Positions 43,815-57,170 of a stretch of DNA of 64,000 nt are shown here, piece after piece. The translations under genes and the position numbers were made by a program. Numbering within the stretch: the first letter of the stretch is position 1; every line of letters begins with the position of its first letter. Source of the DNA: Deinococcus sp. AJ005 (GTDB taxonomy: Bacteria; Deinococcota; Deinococci; Deinococcales; Deinococcaceae); the NCBI RefSeq assembly GCF_009017495.1, contig NZ_CP044990.1, forward strand, positions 2,561,001 to 2,625,000, read 5' to 3'. The notes under the pieces are model-generated. The model worked only from the letters and a program-made list of their open reading frames with translations. It made no database searches and was not told the origin of the DNA.

Positions 43815-44528
43815 ATGTCCCCGCCGCCCGCCACCCTTCCCTGGATTCTCCGCATGGCCTGGCATGACCTGTGTTTCATGCACTGGCCGGTGGACGCGCA
43901 GGCCATTGCCCGTACCCTGCCGCGCGGCGTGACCGTCGATACCCACGGCGGCAAGGCGTATCTGGGCGTGGTGCCGTTCCGCATGGCAGACGTGGCCCCG
44001 CGCTTGGTGCCGGGTGTACCGGGCCTGAGCGCCTTTCCCGAACTGAACCTGCGGACCTATGTGACGGCAGGCGGCGAACCGGGCGTGTGGTTCTACAGTC
44101 TGGACGCCGCACAGCCGCTGGGGGTGAGGCTGGCGCGGCGGTTCTTCCATCTGCCCTACTTCGACGCCCGGATGTGGGTCTCGCGTGAGCAGGGCATCAC
44201 ACGCTACGCCAGTCTGCGGACGCATCGGGGCGAGCCGCCCGCACGTTTTGCCGCCGCCTACCGGCCCATCGGTGGGCCTGTCGAGGCCCCGCCCGGCAGC
44301 CTGGAAGACTGGCTGACCAACCGCCTGAACCTCTACAGCGCCGACAGGCGTGGGCAGGTCTACCGGGGCCGCATCGCACACCATGCATGGCCCCTGCGCC
44401 GCGCCGAGGCCCTGATCCACGAAAACACCCTGGCCGATGCGCTGGGCATCCTACTGGAGGGACCGCCCCATCTCCTGCACGCCGAGGAACTGCGCGTCCA
44501 CGCCCACTGGCTGGAGCGGGTGAAGTAG
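43815..44528 (+). CDS. DUF2071 (YqjF-like) protein
   Basis: A 237-residue protein of the DUF2071 family: the conserved start WHDLCFMHWPVDAQAIARTL, the middle FRMADVAPRLVPGVPGLSAF and FPELNLRTYV, and WFYSLDAAQPLGVRLARRFF. The fold is an acetoacetate decarboxylase-like beta-sheet; the function is unknown, though acetoacetate decarboxylase-type chemistry is absent because the catalytic lysine is not evident. TAGCGT ends 7 nt before the ATG (leaderless). Confidence 0.82.
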   Translation: MSPPPATLPWILRMAWHDLCFMHWPVDAQAIARTLPRGVTVDTHGGKAYLGVVPFRMADVAPRLVPGVPGLSAFPELNLRTYVTAGGEPGVWFYSLDAAQPLGVRLARRFFHLPYFDARMWVSREQGITRYASLRTHRGEPPARFAAAYRPIGGPVEAPPGSLEDWLTNRLNLYSADRRGQVYRGRIAHHAWPLRRAEALIHENTLADALGILLEGPPHLLHAEELRVHAHWLERVK

Positions 44529-44594
44529 AGGCAAGCAAGGAAATTCAGCCCTCACACAGCCTTTACCATCAGATGAGACACCCCCAATTGTATT

Positions 44595-44611
44595 GATTGC
44601 AGTTTGCAATC
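44595..44611. promoter_or_regulatory. Palindromic MarR-type operator
   Basis: GATTGCA-GTT-TGCAATC, a perfect 7-bp inverted repeat with a 3-bp centre, lies 27 bp before the GTG start of the marR-like gene. Size and placement suit autorepression of the MarR-P450 operon. Confidence 0.65.
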
Positions 44612-44638
44612 ATCTTCGCCGTCGGGCATCATGGTGCG

Positions 44639-45141
44639 GTGAGTCTTCCCCCCTCCTCTCCACTCACCGATGCCGAGCTGAACAGCCCCGAATTGCATTT
44701 CCTGACGGCGCTGTGGGATACCTGGCAGGCATTGACCACGGTAGGCGAGGCCTGCCTGCGCCGCCATGAACTGGACCTGCGGAGTTTTATCGCCCTGTCC
44801 TACCTGCAAGGCGGGCCGCAGCAGCCTGCCGATCTGGCCCGCGAACTGGGCCTGCCGCGCTACGAGATCAGCCGGGTACTGTCCGTGCTGGACGCGCTGG
44901 GGGCCGTGACCCGCGAACGTGGGGCCATCACACACATCGGGGCGGACGGACGCGGCGTGATCGTCCGCATCACCCCGGCTGGGCGTGAGCGCTGGGCCGC
45001 AGCCCTGCAAACCGTCCGCATGCTGACCGGACCCCCGCTAGCCCATCTGGACGGCGCCCAGCAGCTCGGCCTGATCCAGACCCTGCAAGGCGTGGCCCAC
45101 GCCGCCCAGCAGCAACCCCAACACACACAGGAGCCAACCCC

Positions 45142-45145
<4 letters not shown>
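44639..45145 (+). CDS. MarR-family transcriptional regulator
   Basis: A 168-residue winged-helix regulator: helices [20 protein letters not shown], recognition part [20 protein letters not shown] and wing [20 protein letters not shown], then TPAGRERW. MarR dimers bind palindromes and release them on ligand binding; one sits at 44595-44611. The gene overlaps the P450 gene by ATGA, so it probably controls that operon. The GTG start overlaps the stop of a three-codon frame ATG GTG CGG TGA. The first 15 residues and the exact start are uncertain. Confidence 0.82.
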
Positions 45146-46407
<1,262 letters not shown>

Positions 46408-46436
46408 GCGGCAATGACCTGAGAGAAAATGAAAAG

Positions 46437-46475
46437 AGGGCGGCGCAATCATCAAAGATTGCGCCGCCCTTTCCC
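46437..46475. terminator. Intrinsic terminator between convergent genes
   Basis: AGGGCGGCGCAATC pairs perfectly over 14 bp with GATTGCGCCGCCCT (6-nt loop), followed by TTCCC and, on the other strand, TTTTCATTTTCTC. Confidence 0.9.
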
Positions 46476-46477
46476 GT

Positions 46478-47485
46478 TCATTTCAGCCTGAGTTGCCATT
46501 CGGTAATCGCCACCCAGGGTTTAAAGCCCAGTGCCACGTTGATGCCCAGCATGGCGGCGTTTTCCTCGGCGTTGTTGGTCTGGATCACGCGGGCTTCGGA
46601 AGCATTCTGCGCGAGGTAGTCCAGCATCAGCGCCTTGAGCCATTTGCCCAGGCCCTGCCCACGCGCGACGGGGCGCACGGCAGTTGATCCCTGATGGATG
46701 ATGGAGGCACGTTCAGGTGTCCAGGAGACATCGGTGTAGCCCACCAGTTCGCCGCTCCGGGTGTCTTCCACGGCGATCAGCAGTTCGCGCTCACCACTTT
46801 CCGCCGAATTCGCCTCCCAGCCCCGGATCGTTTCGGGGGTGATGCGCCAGTCGTCCATGTCCAGTTCGCCCTTCGGGGCAGAGTTCATGACCATCATCAG
46901 ATCGGCCATGCGCTCTAGAAACTCGCCGGGGATGGGGCCGTCCCAGGTGTGCAGGCGGTACGGCTCTCCGGCTGGCCGGATCAGCCACTGGGCCAGCAGG
47001 TCACGGTCCACCCCCGCCAGTTCCAGACGGCTCTGGCGCGTGGGCAGCGCGGCCTCGGCCCCCAGCAGCCGAGCAAAGGGTTCTCCGCCCGCGTGACGGT
47101 CAGAGGTCACGAAGGTGATGGTGCGGCGCGTTTCACGGCGGGCCACTTCCTCCAGAGCGGCGGCCAGCGCGCGGCCCAGTCCCTCACGCCGACGCTGCGG
47201 GTGGACGATCAGCCGCGCGTGGGCCAGATGAAGATTCTGCTGCGTGTCGTAATTCAGGCTGCCCCAGCCCACCGCCCGTCCACCATCCCACACCACGAAA
47301 TGTTCGGTCCGGTCCTCAGGCATCCCCTGAATCAGTCCCAGCGCCTGTTTCCCGGCGTTCAGCGGCGGCTCGCCGGGATACGCGAAGGCGAACACGTCCA
47401 CATTGAGTTGCCCCACCGCCAGACGCTGTTCAGGCAGGGCCGTATGGGGATCGAAAGGCGTCACCGTCAGTTCGGTCAGGGTCAC
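46478..47485 (-). CDS. Tandem GNAT-domain acetyltransferase
   Basis: A 335-residue protein with two GNAT domains. The first has an acetyl-CoA loop in [20 protein letters not shown] (about residue 95) and the second in [20 protein letters not shown] (about residue 265). Both contain the Q/RxxGxG/A motif, so both may bind acetyl-CoA. Tandem GNATs of this type include mycothiol synthase-like and antibiotic acetyltransferases; no thiol-pathway gene adjoins it. The GTG start overlaps the stop of a 6-codon frame beginning at 47502 (GTGA), with no ribosome binding site. Confidence 0.8.
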   Translation of the reverse strand: MTLTELTVTPFDPHTALPEQRLAVGQLNVDVFAFAYPGEPPLNAGKQALGLIQGMPEDRTEHFVVWDGGRAVGWGSLNYDTQQNLHLAHARLIVHPQRRREGLGRALAAALEEVARRETRRTITFVTSDRHAGGEPFARLLGAEAALPTRQSRLELAGVDRDLLAQWLIRPAGEPYRLHTWDGPIPGEFLERMADLMMVMNSAPKGELDMDDWRITPETIRGWEANSAESGERELLIAVEDTRSGELVGYTDVSWTPERASIIHQGSTAVRPVARGQGLGKWLKALMLDYLAQNASEARVIQTNNAEENAAMLGINVALGFKPWVAITEWQLRLK

Positions 47486-47543
47486 GCCTCAGTCTGAATC
47501 ATTCGCGTCAGGAAGACATGGGCCAGATGGCGCAGAGAAGAGG

Positions 47544-48542
47544 TCAGGCCCACACCATTGGCAGCTCCACCCGCACCCCGCCCACCTCGCGCCCGGCCCA
47601 GTTGTGCAGCGTGTCAGGGGCCAGGGCACGCAGCTCTGACGTCAGCGGCACGCCCAGCGCCTCCAGCACCCCCAGCGCCACGTGCGCCCGCGCCCGCTCG
47701 CCGCCGTCCATGATCTTGAAGGCCACGCCCAGCGGTCCGCGTGGGCTATCCCGAAGGCCGATGCCGTAAAACGCCTCCGCGCCCATCTTGGCCACCAGAC
47801 CGGGAACCAGAGGCATCAGGGTGGTGTCCAGCCGTCCGGGTCCAGCCACCAGAAAAGGATGTTCGGTCATGGCGGAAAAGATGCGTTCCAGCGCCTCTGC
47901 ATATTCACCTAAAGGCTGCGCCAGCCCCACGAAAATCCGGGCGGCGGCGCTCAGCGGCAGCGCGAAGGCCGGAACGCTACAGCCGTCGGTACCCACTTCT
48001 ACCTGTTGCAGATCGACACCACCCAGTTCGGCATGCAACTCCCGAATGCGGATTTGCAGGGGGTGACCGTGTTCGGTGTAGCCCTCCTTCGGCCAGCCAT
48101 TCAGCACGCACGAAAGTAGCATTCCGGCGTGCTTGCCCGAACAGTTGTGGTGCAAAGGCGTCGCAGTCTCACCCGCACGGATCAGTTCTGCCGCCACCGC
48201 CGCGTCGAAGGGCGGGTGCATACCGCATTTTAGATCAGCCACGGTGCTGCCGGAACGCTCCAGCAGTCGCAGCACCGCCAGCCGATGCTCTGCCGTTCCG
48301 GCGTGGCTGGCACAGGCAATCGCCAGCTCATCGGACGGCAATTCGGGGGCGGCCAGGGCCAGCGGCAATGCCTGCACCGGCTTGCTGCTGCTGCGCGGGA
48401 AGGTGACCAGAGCGGGGTCACCGCAACTGGCGATCAAGGTTCCATCCGCGTCCACCACGGCCAGATGAACGGTGTGAATACTCTCGTCCACGCCGCCGCG
48501 CGTGAAGACCACCCGGGCCACCTGTGATTCAGTCTGTGTCAT
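47544..48542 (-). CDS. Asparaginase II family protein
   Basis: A 332-residue protein of the asparaginase II (Rhizobium AnsA) family, unrelated to E. coli asparaginases. Conserved blocks are FPRSSSKPVQALPL, ASHAGTAEHRLAV, HHNCSGKHAGML (catalytic Ser and Lys region, zinc-binding Cys) and VGTDGCSVPAFALPL. It hydrolyses asparagine to aspartate and ammonia in the cytoplasm. TACTCT ends 7 nt before the ATG (leaderless). Confidence 0.88.
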   Translation of the reverse strand: MTQTESQVARVVFTRGGVDESIHTVHLAVVDADGTLIASCGDPALVTFPRSSSKPVQALPLALAAPELPSDELAIACASHAGTAEHRLAVLRLLERSGSTVADLKCGMHPPFDAAVAAELIRAGETATPLHHNCSGKHAGMLLSCVLNGWPKEGYTEHGHPLQIRIRELHAELGGVDLQQVEVGTDGCSVPAFALPLSAAARIFVGLAQPLGEYAEALERIFSAMTEHPFLVAGPGRLDTTLMPLVPGLVAKMGAEAFYGIGLRDSPRGPLGVAFKIMDGGERARAHVALGVLEALGVPLTSELRALAPDTLHNWAGREVGGVRVELPMVWA

Positions 48543-48642
48543 GCTGCCTAGAGTAGCCCCAGAAAGCGCCCAGCTTGACTTCTCCGGCCCTGACCCTTAA
48601 TCTTCTGTCCGCTGGTCCGCCAGCCTGAGCTGGAAAATATAG

Positions 48643-48718
<76 letters not shown>

Positions 48719-48734
48719 GAAGAGAAGGGAGTGG

Positions 48735-48762
48735 GGAGCAAAGTGCCTCGCTCCTTTTTTTT
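48735..48762 (+). terminator. Terminator of tRNA-Asp
   Basis: GGAGC pairs with GCTCC (10-nt loop) and is followed by eight T. Confidence 0.8.
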
Positions 48763-48770
48763 GTCTTGTC

Positions 48771-48800
48771 TTGACACAGCCGTGGAGGTTCGGCCATATG
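48771..48800 (+). promoter_or_regulatory. Candidate speA promoter
   Basis: TTGACA (48771-48776), 18-bp spacer, CATATG (48795-48800). The -35 is perfect and the -10 matches three of six. It would give a leader of about 170 nt before speA. Confidence 0.45.
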
Positions 48801-48977
48801 CGGCCAACGTGACACCCTGCCCCCGCGCTTTGTCCTATGATGCGTCCCGGTTTCGCACGGCGTCCGTGAGCAAATTTTGTGTTCCCCACTGCTCCGAACC
48901 CCGCGCACGGCGAGCCTATCCCCAGACACCCTGGCCCCAGAAGCCCTGGTTTCTGCCCCGGAGGAGGACGCCCGAAC

Positions 48978-50906
<1,929 letters not shown>

Positions 50907-50929
50907 AGCCCGGCAGCGTGGAAAAGGCG

Positions 50930-50965
50930 GACGGCGAACCATTGATCAGGTTCGCCGTCGTACTT
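50930..50965 (+). terminator. Terminator of speA
   Basis: GACGGCGAACC pairs perfectly with GGTTCGCCGTC (8-nt loop), followed by GTACTTTG. Confidence 0.82.
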
Positions 50966-51003
50966 TGTCTATGCCATCTTCCAGACGTGAACCTGCCCCG
51001 GCT

Positions 51004-51813
51004 TCAGCGCGGCGGCGCACCCGGCAGATCGACAGCCTGCACGGACACCGGTTCCCCGAAACGGGGGTACTTGCTGCCCAGACTGGGCTTGCCGCGCCCG
51101 CACAGCACCGTGATTCTAGGCTGGCTGCCCCCCTTGATCTCGGCCAGCGCCAGTCGGCCCGTCTCGTAGGCCCCCATATCGATGTACAGGTGGCGGCCCA
51201 TCCGGGCGGGGACCGGGACCGGGGTGTGGCCATGAACGCTGTAGACCACACCGTCAGGCAGGGGAAACGGTCCCTCGAAGGGGCGCAGCCACAGCGCCGC
51301 CGTCATGGCGTCCGGGTACTGCTGGTGGCGCACCGGGGGCGAGGCGTGGGCAATCAGCACGCTGGGCGTGGTGGGCGGCTGATCGTGGACCGCGCCATCC
51401 TCGGTAACGTAGACCACCCGGCCCAGGTCCTGCAAATATTCTTCCAGCAGCGCCGGAAACTGTTCCAGGGTCAGGCCGCCCAGTTCGCTGCGGACCGTCT
51501 CGCCCCCGGCCCGCATCCACGAACGGAAGCCCTCGATGGCGCGGCGGTAATCGCCCATGTCGTGGGTGCCCAGATACTGCCGGTACCAGCGCAGGCCCGA
51601 GGCCGCCATCAGCTCATGGTTGCCCATCAGCAGGGTGGCGCGGCCTTCCTTTTTCAGGGCCAGCAGTTTTTCCACCACTTTCATGCTGCGCGGTCCCCGG
51701 TCAATAGCGTCGCCCAGGCTCACGAAATACGCCTCCGGGTACTGGGCAAGGGCGGCGTCCAGCAGGTCCGGTCTGCCATGCAAATCCGGGATCACCACCA
51801 CCTGACGGGTCAT
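51004..51813 (-). CDS. Calcineurin-like metallophosphoesterase
   Basis: A 269-residue cytoplasmic phosphoesterase with the complete two-metal set: PDLHGRPD, LGDAIDRGP, MGNHELM and VHGHTP. The layout matches the PPP-type Ser/Thr phosphatases and diadenosine tetraphosphatases (ApaH/PrpE group). Residues 100-150 form a cap with LEEYLQDLGRV. Either nucleotide or phosphoprotein substrates are possible. The start overlaps the stop of the DUF3006-like gene by ATGA. Confidence 0.85.
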   Translation of the reverse strand: MTRQVVVIPDLHGRPDLLDAALAQYPEAYFVSLGDAIDRGPRSMKVVEKLLALKKEGRATLLMGNHELMAASGLRWYRQYLGTHDMGDYRRAIEGFRSWMRAGGETVRSELGGLTLEQFPALLEEYLQDLGRVVYVTEDGAVHDQPPTTPSVLIAHASPPVRHQQYPDAMTAALWLRPFEGPFPLPDGVVYSVHGHTPVPVPARMGRHLYIDMGAYETGRLALAEIKGGSQPRITVLCGRGKPSLGSKYPRFGEPVSVQAVDLPGAPPR

Positions 51814-52103
51814 AACGGTTCTCCTTGCTCTTCACCAGGGCTGTTTTCATCCGTGAAGTCCAGCAGCGTCTGCTTGCTGCGTTCGCGCAACAGCCGCGCA
51901 CCGTCCGGGTCCGGCGTGAAGGTCACGGTGCCGCTCGCCCCGTTCATTTGTACGACCACCCGGTACGCCCCGCCGTCCGCAGCAGCGGGCAGCCACTCGG
52001 CGGGCAGTTGGAAGGTGCGTCCCCGCGTATCTTCCACATCGGCCAGACCCGCGTCCTCGTCCAGCACATCAATTACCAGCAGTTCTTCGGTGTTCACGCT
52101 CAT
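51810..52103 (-). CDS. DUF3006-like small protein
   Basis: A 97-residue acidic protein. Residues 8-55 (LLVIDVLDEDAGLADVEDTR then RTFQLPAEWLP) match the DUF3006 pattern, a small beta-barrel often seen with hydrolases. The C-terminal part is charged. The start at 52103 is set by TAGACT ending 7 nt upstream. The gene is translationally coupled to the phosphoesterase (ATGA). Function unknown. Confidence 0.65.
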   Translation of the reverse strand: MSVNTEELLVIDVLDEDAGLADVEDTRGRTFQLPAEWLPAAADGGAYRVVVQMNGASGTVTFTPDPDGARLLRERSKQTLLDFTDENSPGEEQGEPL

Positions 52104-52196
52104 CTGCGGCAGTCTAGCGCCCCCCTTCCTACAGTTCGCTGACCTGCATCCTTCGGGGGACGCCCTGCCCCCACCAGGGGGGGTAGGCTGCGCGAC

Positions 52197-53090
52197 ATGT
52201 CTACCCCCCGCCCCCGTGGCCCCCACCTGACCCGCCGCCGCGTGCTGCGCGGGCTGGCGGGCACTGGCCTGGGCGTGGCGGCGCTGGGTGGTATGGGCGC
52301 GGCGCAGGCGTACCAGTTTGGCGTGACGCAGCACACCCGCACGCTGCCAGGCCTGACACGGCCCCTGCGGGTGGCCTTTCTGACCGATCTGCATTTCGGG
52401 CTGTTCATCTATGGCGGCAGCGTGCGCGCCTGGGTGGACGCTGCCAACGCCGCCAGGGCGGACCTGATCGTGCTGGGCGGCGATCAGATGGACTACCGCG
52501 CCGACGAGGCCCCTGCCGCCCTGCTGAGCGAATTGAAGCGCCTGAAGGCCCCACTGGGCGTGTACGGCGTGTGGGGCAACCACGATTACGGCAGCTTCGG
52601 CAAGTATTACAGTCCGCACTACGGCCCGCGCCGCAATGACTGGCCCCAGCGCCGCGAGGCCTTGCGCGCCGCCTACGCGGAGGCAGGCGTGACCATTCTG
52701 AGAAACGAGGGCCGCAGCGTACGGGATGACCTGTATCTGGCGGGAGTAGACGACCTGTGGGAGGGAGAGGTAGACCTGGGCGCAACCCTGGCTGGCAAGC
52801 CTTCGGCAGGGGGAACGCTGCTGCTCAGCCACAATCCCGATCTGCTGCCGGACCTGCCTCCTGGCCTGGGGCTGGTGCTGAGCGGCCATACCCACGGCGG
52901 TCAGATTCGGTTGCCGCTGATCGGCGCTCCCATAGTGCCCAGCAGGTACGGACAGCGTTACGCGATGGGCTGGGTCACAGGCTCACACGGCACGCCTGCC
53001 TATGTCAGCCGGGGGCTGGGCCTCAGCGGCGTGCCCCTGCGGAACCTGTGCGAGCCGGAAATAGCCGTGTTCACGCTGACGCCTGAATAA
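52197..53090 (+). CDS. Tat-exported metallophosphoesterase (YaeI/YkuE-like)
   Basis: A 297-residue phosphoesterase with a twin-arginine signal ([20 protein letters not shown], cleavage near AQA). Metal motifs follow in order: [27 protein letters not shown] and [11 protein letters not shown]. Relatives such as YkuE and LpxG-like enzymes act on the outer face of the membrane, often on lipid pyrophosphates. TAGGCT ends 7 nt before the ATG (leaderless). A duplicated terminator arm follows the stop. Confidence 0.88.
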   Translation: MSTPRPRGPHLTRRRVLRGLAGTGLGVAALGGMGAAQAYQFGVTQHTRTLPGLTRPLRVAFLTDLHFGLFIYGGSVRAWVDAANAARADLIVLGGDQMDYRADEAPAALLSELKRLKAPLGVYGVWGNHDYGSFGKYYSPHYGPRRNDWPQRREALRAAYAEAGVTILRNEGRSVRDDLYLAGVDDLWEGEVDLGATLAGKPSAGGTLLLSHNPDLLPDLPPGLGLVLSGHTHGGQIRLPLIGAPIVPSRYGQRYAMGWVTGSHGTPAYVSRGLGLSGVPLRNLCEPEIAVFTLTPE

Positions 53091-53102
53091 GGGTTGAGGG
53101 CC

Positions 53103-53149
53103 ATGAAAAGCCCTCTCCAGATGAAAAGCCCTCTCCAGATGAAGAGGGC
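53103..53149 (+). repeat. Tandem 18-bp duplication of a terminator arm
   Basis: ATGAAAAGCCCTCTCCAG occurs twice in direct succession (53103-53120, 53121-53138) and is followed by ATGAAGAGGGC. Either copy of GCCCTCT can pair with AGAGGGC (53142-53148), giving two alternative hairpins. Confidence 0.9.
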
Positions 53150-53171
53150 CGTAGTTACAGGCTTTCTTGCT

Positions 53172-54112
<941 letters not shown>

Positions 54113-54116
<4 letters not shown>

Positions 54117-54967
54117 GCGCTGACCTCGCGGCGGGTCAGCAGTCCCAGCAGGTTGGCCAGATACGGGCGCTGCTCACGGCGGTCCACCACGGCGTCCACC
54201 ATGCCGTGATCCAGCAGAAATTCGGCCCGCTGGAAGCCCTCGGGCAGACTCTGGCGAATGGTCTGCTGGATCACGCGCGGCCCGGCAAAGCCGATCAGTG
54301 CCCCCGGCTCGGCCACGATCACGTCGGCGATGGTGGCGAAACTGGCAGTCACGCCCCCGGTGGTGGGGTCCGACAGGATGCTCACATAGGGCAGGCCCGC
54401 CTCGCTCAGCGTTTCCAGCGCCACAGTGGTCTTGGCCATCTGCATCAGCGATAAAGCGCTTTCCTGCATCCTCGCCCCACCGCTGGCGGTCACGATGATT
54501 AGCGGCGTACCGTGTTCGGCTGCGTATTCGGCGGCGCGCGAAATTTCCTCGCCCACCACGCTGCCCATGCTGCCGCCGCTGAAGGCGAAGTCCATCACGG
54601 CCAGCGTGACTGGCAAGTTCAGGATGGTGCCGCTTCCCGTCAGGATCGCGTCGGGGCGGCCCGTCTTGGCCTGGGCGCGTTTCAGGCGGTCCGTGTACGC
54701 CTCGGTGTCGTGAAAGTTCAGCGCGTCCACGGGATGTACCTTGCCAGACAGCGGCGTGAAACTGCCCTCATCCAGCAGCACATCCACCCGCTGGGCCGCG
54801 CCCAGCCGCAGGTGGTGGCCGCATTTGGGGCAGACGTAGGCGTTCAGAAGTAAATCTCGGTTGTAAATGCTCTCCTTGCATTGAGGGCATTGGGTCCATA
54901 ACTCTGGCACGTCCGCGCCCGTCTGTTGCTGCGGGCGGCGGCGGCGAAAAAATCGGTCAAGCGCCAT
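54113..54967 (-). CDS. accD: Acetyl-CoA carboxylase carboxyltransferase subunit beta
   Basis: A 284-residue AccD with the N-terminal zinc ribbon CPQC (Cys27, Cys30) and CPKC (Cys46, Cys49), and the carboxylase core [24 protein letters not shown] [34 protein letters not shown] and [13 protein letters not shown]. The start at 54967 ([10 protein letters not shown]) has GGAGGACTG upstream. It forms the carboxyltransferase with AccA. The two genes are in the order accD-accA on the minus strand. Confidence 0.96.
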
Positions 54968-55055
54968 GCGGTTCAGTCCTCCGGGAATCCATCTCTGGCC
55001 GCATTCTAGCGGCGTGGCCACAGAACAAATGCACCGGGTTCAGCAAAACGCCGCA

Positions 55056-55553
55056 CTACAGCTTTTTGTCCAAGCGAAGATCGATCTCTCTGGATGACTT
55101 TGCCGGGGCGTCGCCCAGTTTGGTCTTGAGGTAATCGTCCAGTTGCGCCAGTTGCAGGTTGATGTCCTGCTGCAAGCCGTCAATCCGCGCATTCATGGCC
55201 CGCAGCTCATTGCCCGTTTCACCTGTGCCCAGCGCGTTCATGCGGGTATCCAGGTGGCTCCGCAGTTCGGCGAAGCGGCTGCCTTCCTGGCTGTCCAGGC
55301 TGACCCGCAATGTTTCCATATCGCGCAGCAGCTTGGCCGTGTCGGCCTGGGCACGCAGGTTGCTGATCCCCGCCCAGAAATAGAACAGCAGCGCGGCAAA
55401 GATGGCCGTGAGCAGCATGATCAGGCCGATAGGCGCGGTGACGTACTGGATGAAGCCCAGATTCATGGGCTGCAAGGCCATCAGCGAGCCGAAATTCAGC
55501 ACCGCAAAGATGAGCAGGAGGACGAGACCGGCGATCAGGACAATTGTCCGCAT
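55056..55553 (-). CDS. LapA-like (DUF1049) membrane protein
   Basis: A 165-residue protein with two transmembrane helices (residues 3-20 and about 40-62) in the LapA arrangement (FAVLNFGSLMALQPMNLGFI between them; FYFWAGISNLRAQ after). A cytoplasmic coiled coil of about 80 residues follows. LapA-type proteins link membrane and lipopolysaccharide or envelope assembly in other bacteria; the role here is unknown. TAAGCT ends 7 nt before the ATG (leaderless). Confidence 0.7.
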   Translation of the reverse strand: MRTIVLIAGLVLLLIFAVLNFGSLMALQPMNLGFIQYVTAPIGLIMLLTAIFAALLFYFWAGISNLRAQADTAKLLRDMETLRVSLDSQEGSRFAELRSHLDTRMNALGTGETGNELRAMNARIDGLQQDINLQLAQLDDYLKTKLGDAPAKSSREIDLRLDKKL

Positions 55554-55723
55554 AGAGGGAAGCTTAACACCCCGTCCGGTCCGCGCGGGGTGGGGGGCTT
55601 TGCAAGACTTTTACATTTCCCTCTGATCTCGGAGCTGTCTGGTCCCAGGTTGATTGGTTCCCCATCCCAGCCCCAATAAATGTCACGGTTCTCACCCAGG
55701 GCGGCAGGGTATCCTGTGCGCCT

Positions 55724-56035
55724 ATGTCCCTTGTCGTGTTGGTTACGCTTCCCCCCGAACGGGCGCATGACATGGCCCGCACGCTGGTTGCCGAGCATCT
55801 GGCAGGCTGCGTCAACATTCTTCCCGGCGTCCAGAGCGTGTACCGCTGGCAGGGCGACGTGGCCGAGGACCCCGAGAGCATGCTGCTGATCAAGACCAGC
55901 GGCGAGAAATACCCCGAACTGGAAGCCCGAATCAAGTCCCTGCACCCCTACGAGGTGCCCGAGATCATCGCCCTGCAATACGACCGCGCCCTGCCCGAAT
56001 TTCAGAGCTGGCTGCGGGAAGCCCTGAATCCGTAA
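55724..56035 (+). CDS. cutA: Divalent-cation tolerance protein CutA
   Basis: A 103-residue CutA1: VLVTLPPERAHDMARTLVAE, the conserved GCVNILPGVQSVYRWQGDV, MLLIKTSGEKYPELEARIKSLHPYEVPEII. It forms trimers related to PII proteins; a copper-tolerance role was first proposed and the true ligand is unsettled. TATCCT ends 8 nt before the ATG (leaderless). Confidence 0.93.
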   Translation: MSLVVLVTLPPERAHDMARTLVAEHLAGCVNILPGVQSVYRWQGDVAEDPESMLLIKTSGEKYPELEARIKSLHPYEVPEIIALQYDRALPEFQSWLREALNP

Positions 56036-56061
56036 GGAAGCAAAACCCGTCTTGGTACAAC

Positions 56062-56100
56062 GAAAAAGCCCCGACTCGCAGCAACGCGGGTGGGGGCTTG
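56062..56100 (-). terminator. Terminator of the cupin gene
   Basis: On the minus strand AAGCCCC (56099-56093) pairs with GGGGCTT (56072-56066), with inner CGC/GCG pairing, and TTTTTCG follows. Confidence 0.75.
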
Positions 56101-56128
56101 CGTGGTTCTTCAGGCTGGTGCGGCGCGC

Positions 56129-56467
56129 TTAACCGGCCTGTCCTGGCGTCGTGACTTCCACGGCGGTCAGGGTTTCCGTGACGCGGTAAGTGTGCTGCAC
56201 GCCCTTTGGCACGCAGTAACTGTCGCCCTCGCCCAGCAGGATGGTCTGGCCATCCATATCCAGTTCCACCTTGCCACTGATGACGTAGCCCAACGTCTCG
56301 TAATCGTTGGCGTGGGGTTGCTTGCCCTCGGTGTCACTGGGCTGTTCGTTATGCCACAGGCGCATGCTGCCCTGCCGTCCGGCCACCAGATGGTGCTGGC
56401 CGTCTTCGCCGTGCTTCGTTCCATCACGGCTGACTTTGTACTGCTGGCTGTTACTGTTCTGGGTCAT
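56129..56467 (-). CDS. Single-domain cupin protein
   Basis: A 112-residue beta-barrel with cupin motif 1 (RLWHNEQPSDTEGKQPHAND, ETLGYVISGKVEL) and motif 2 (LGEGDSYCVPKGVQHTYRV). Metal-ligand candidates are His, Glu and His; the first motif departs from the strict GxxHxH pattern. Substrate unknown. The frame is open upstream to a GTG at 56527; the ATG at 56467 is chosen because the extra residues lack a cupin pattern, but no ribosome binding site decides. Confidence 0.75.
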   Translation of the reverse strand: MTQNSNSQQYKVSRDGTKHGEDGQHHLVAGRQGSMRLWHNEQPSDTEGKQPHANDYETLGYVISGKVELDMDGQTILLGEGDSYCVPKGVQHTYRVTETLTAVEVTTPGQAG

Positions 56468-56545
56468 GACCCCACTCTCCACTCTGTGCGCCCAGGCGAA
56501 GTGATGTGGGCGTAAGGGGACATTCACGAGGACTTGCCGGGACCT

Positions 56546-56986
56546 TTATGCGCCCTCGCCCTTCTCCCGCACCGGACGGGTCTGCCACGCCAGATACGCC
56601 GCATAGACGTTGACCAGCGCGGCGGCCAGATGCCACAGCGGCAGCTCGCCGCCCACCGCCCAGGCCAGCGCCGACGCGGCGGCCAGCCCGTTCAGGCCCA
56701 CGCCCACGCGGTAGGTCAGGCCCTCGTGCGGGGTGTTGTACATCGGGGTGCGGGCGTGCGGATCGTGCATGGACGTGATCGCCTCGGCGTAACGGATCAG
56801 CGTCAGGATGCCGAAGACTAGCAGCAGCCCGGCCAGCAGCATCACCGCCAGCCCCAGGTAGCGGCTGACATGCTCGTAATCCAGCGCGCCCAGCGTGAAA
56901 TGGGCCAGCGCACCCAGCACGCTGACCAGCGCCAGCCCCAGCGTCCGGGGGGTGCTGTAGTTGGGAGGATCGCCGAGGGCAGGCAT
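56546..56986 (-). CDS. Four-helix membrane protein, unknown function
   Basis: A 146-residue protein with about four hydrophobic helices (LGLALVSVLGALAHFTLGAL; YLGLAVMLLAGLLLVFGIL; GLNGLAAASALAWAVGG; WHLAAALVNVYAAYLAW). A cytoplasmic loop (RYAEAITSMHDPHARTPMYN) contains histidines. No family recognised. The start has no clear ribosome binding site or TANNNT hexamer. Confidence 0.6.
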   Translation of the reverse strand: MPALGDPPNYSTPRTLGLALVSVLGALAHFTLGALDYEHVSRYLGLAVMLLAGLLLVFGILTLIRYAEAITSMHDPHARTPMYNTPHEGLTYRVGVGLNGLAAASALAWAVGGELPLWHLAAALVNVYAAYLAWQTRPVREKGEGA

Positions 56987-57170
56987 AACGCGGCCCCCAG
57001 CTTGCCGCCTGCGCGGGTGCGGAGGATGAGCGCGGAGCGAGGAAAAACGTTAGGAGTCGCGCGGGACCGTCCCAGCCGCATCCGCAGCCGACACTCATGA
57101 TTTCTGGCGTGTGGTACGGCCTTTTGCTCCTCTAGCCGCAGGGCATTCTGAAGGCGTACACTACGAGATC

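Noticed and set aside
44631..44642. Three-codon frame ATG GTG CGG TGA overlapping the marR-like start
   Set aside because: Too short to separate from chance and without a suitable upstream hexamer.
47482..47502. Six-codon frame (MIQTEA) ending in the GTG start of the tandem GNAT gene as another leaderless leader
   Set aside because: The overlap is real, but no TANNNT hexamer lies 6-9 nt before its ATG, so it is not counted with the stronger examples.
50965..52230. A 421-codon plus-strand frame across the phosphoesterase and DUF3006-like genes
   Set aside because: It is antisense to two genes with family motifs and coupled starts, and shows low-complexity content.
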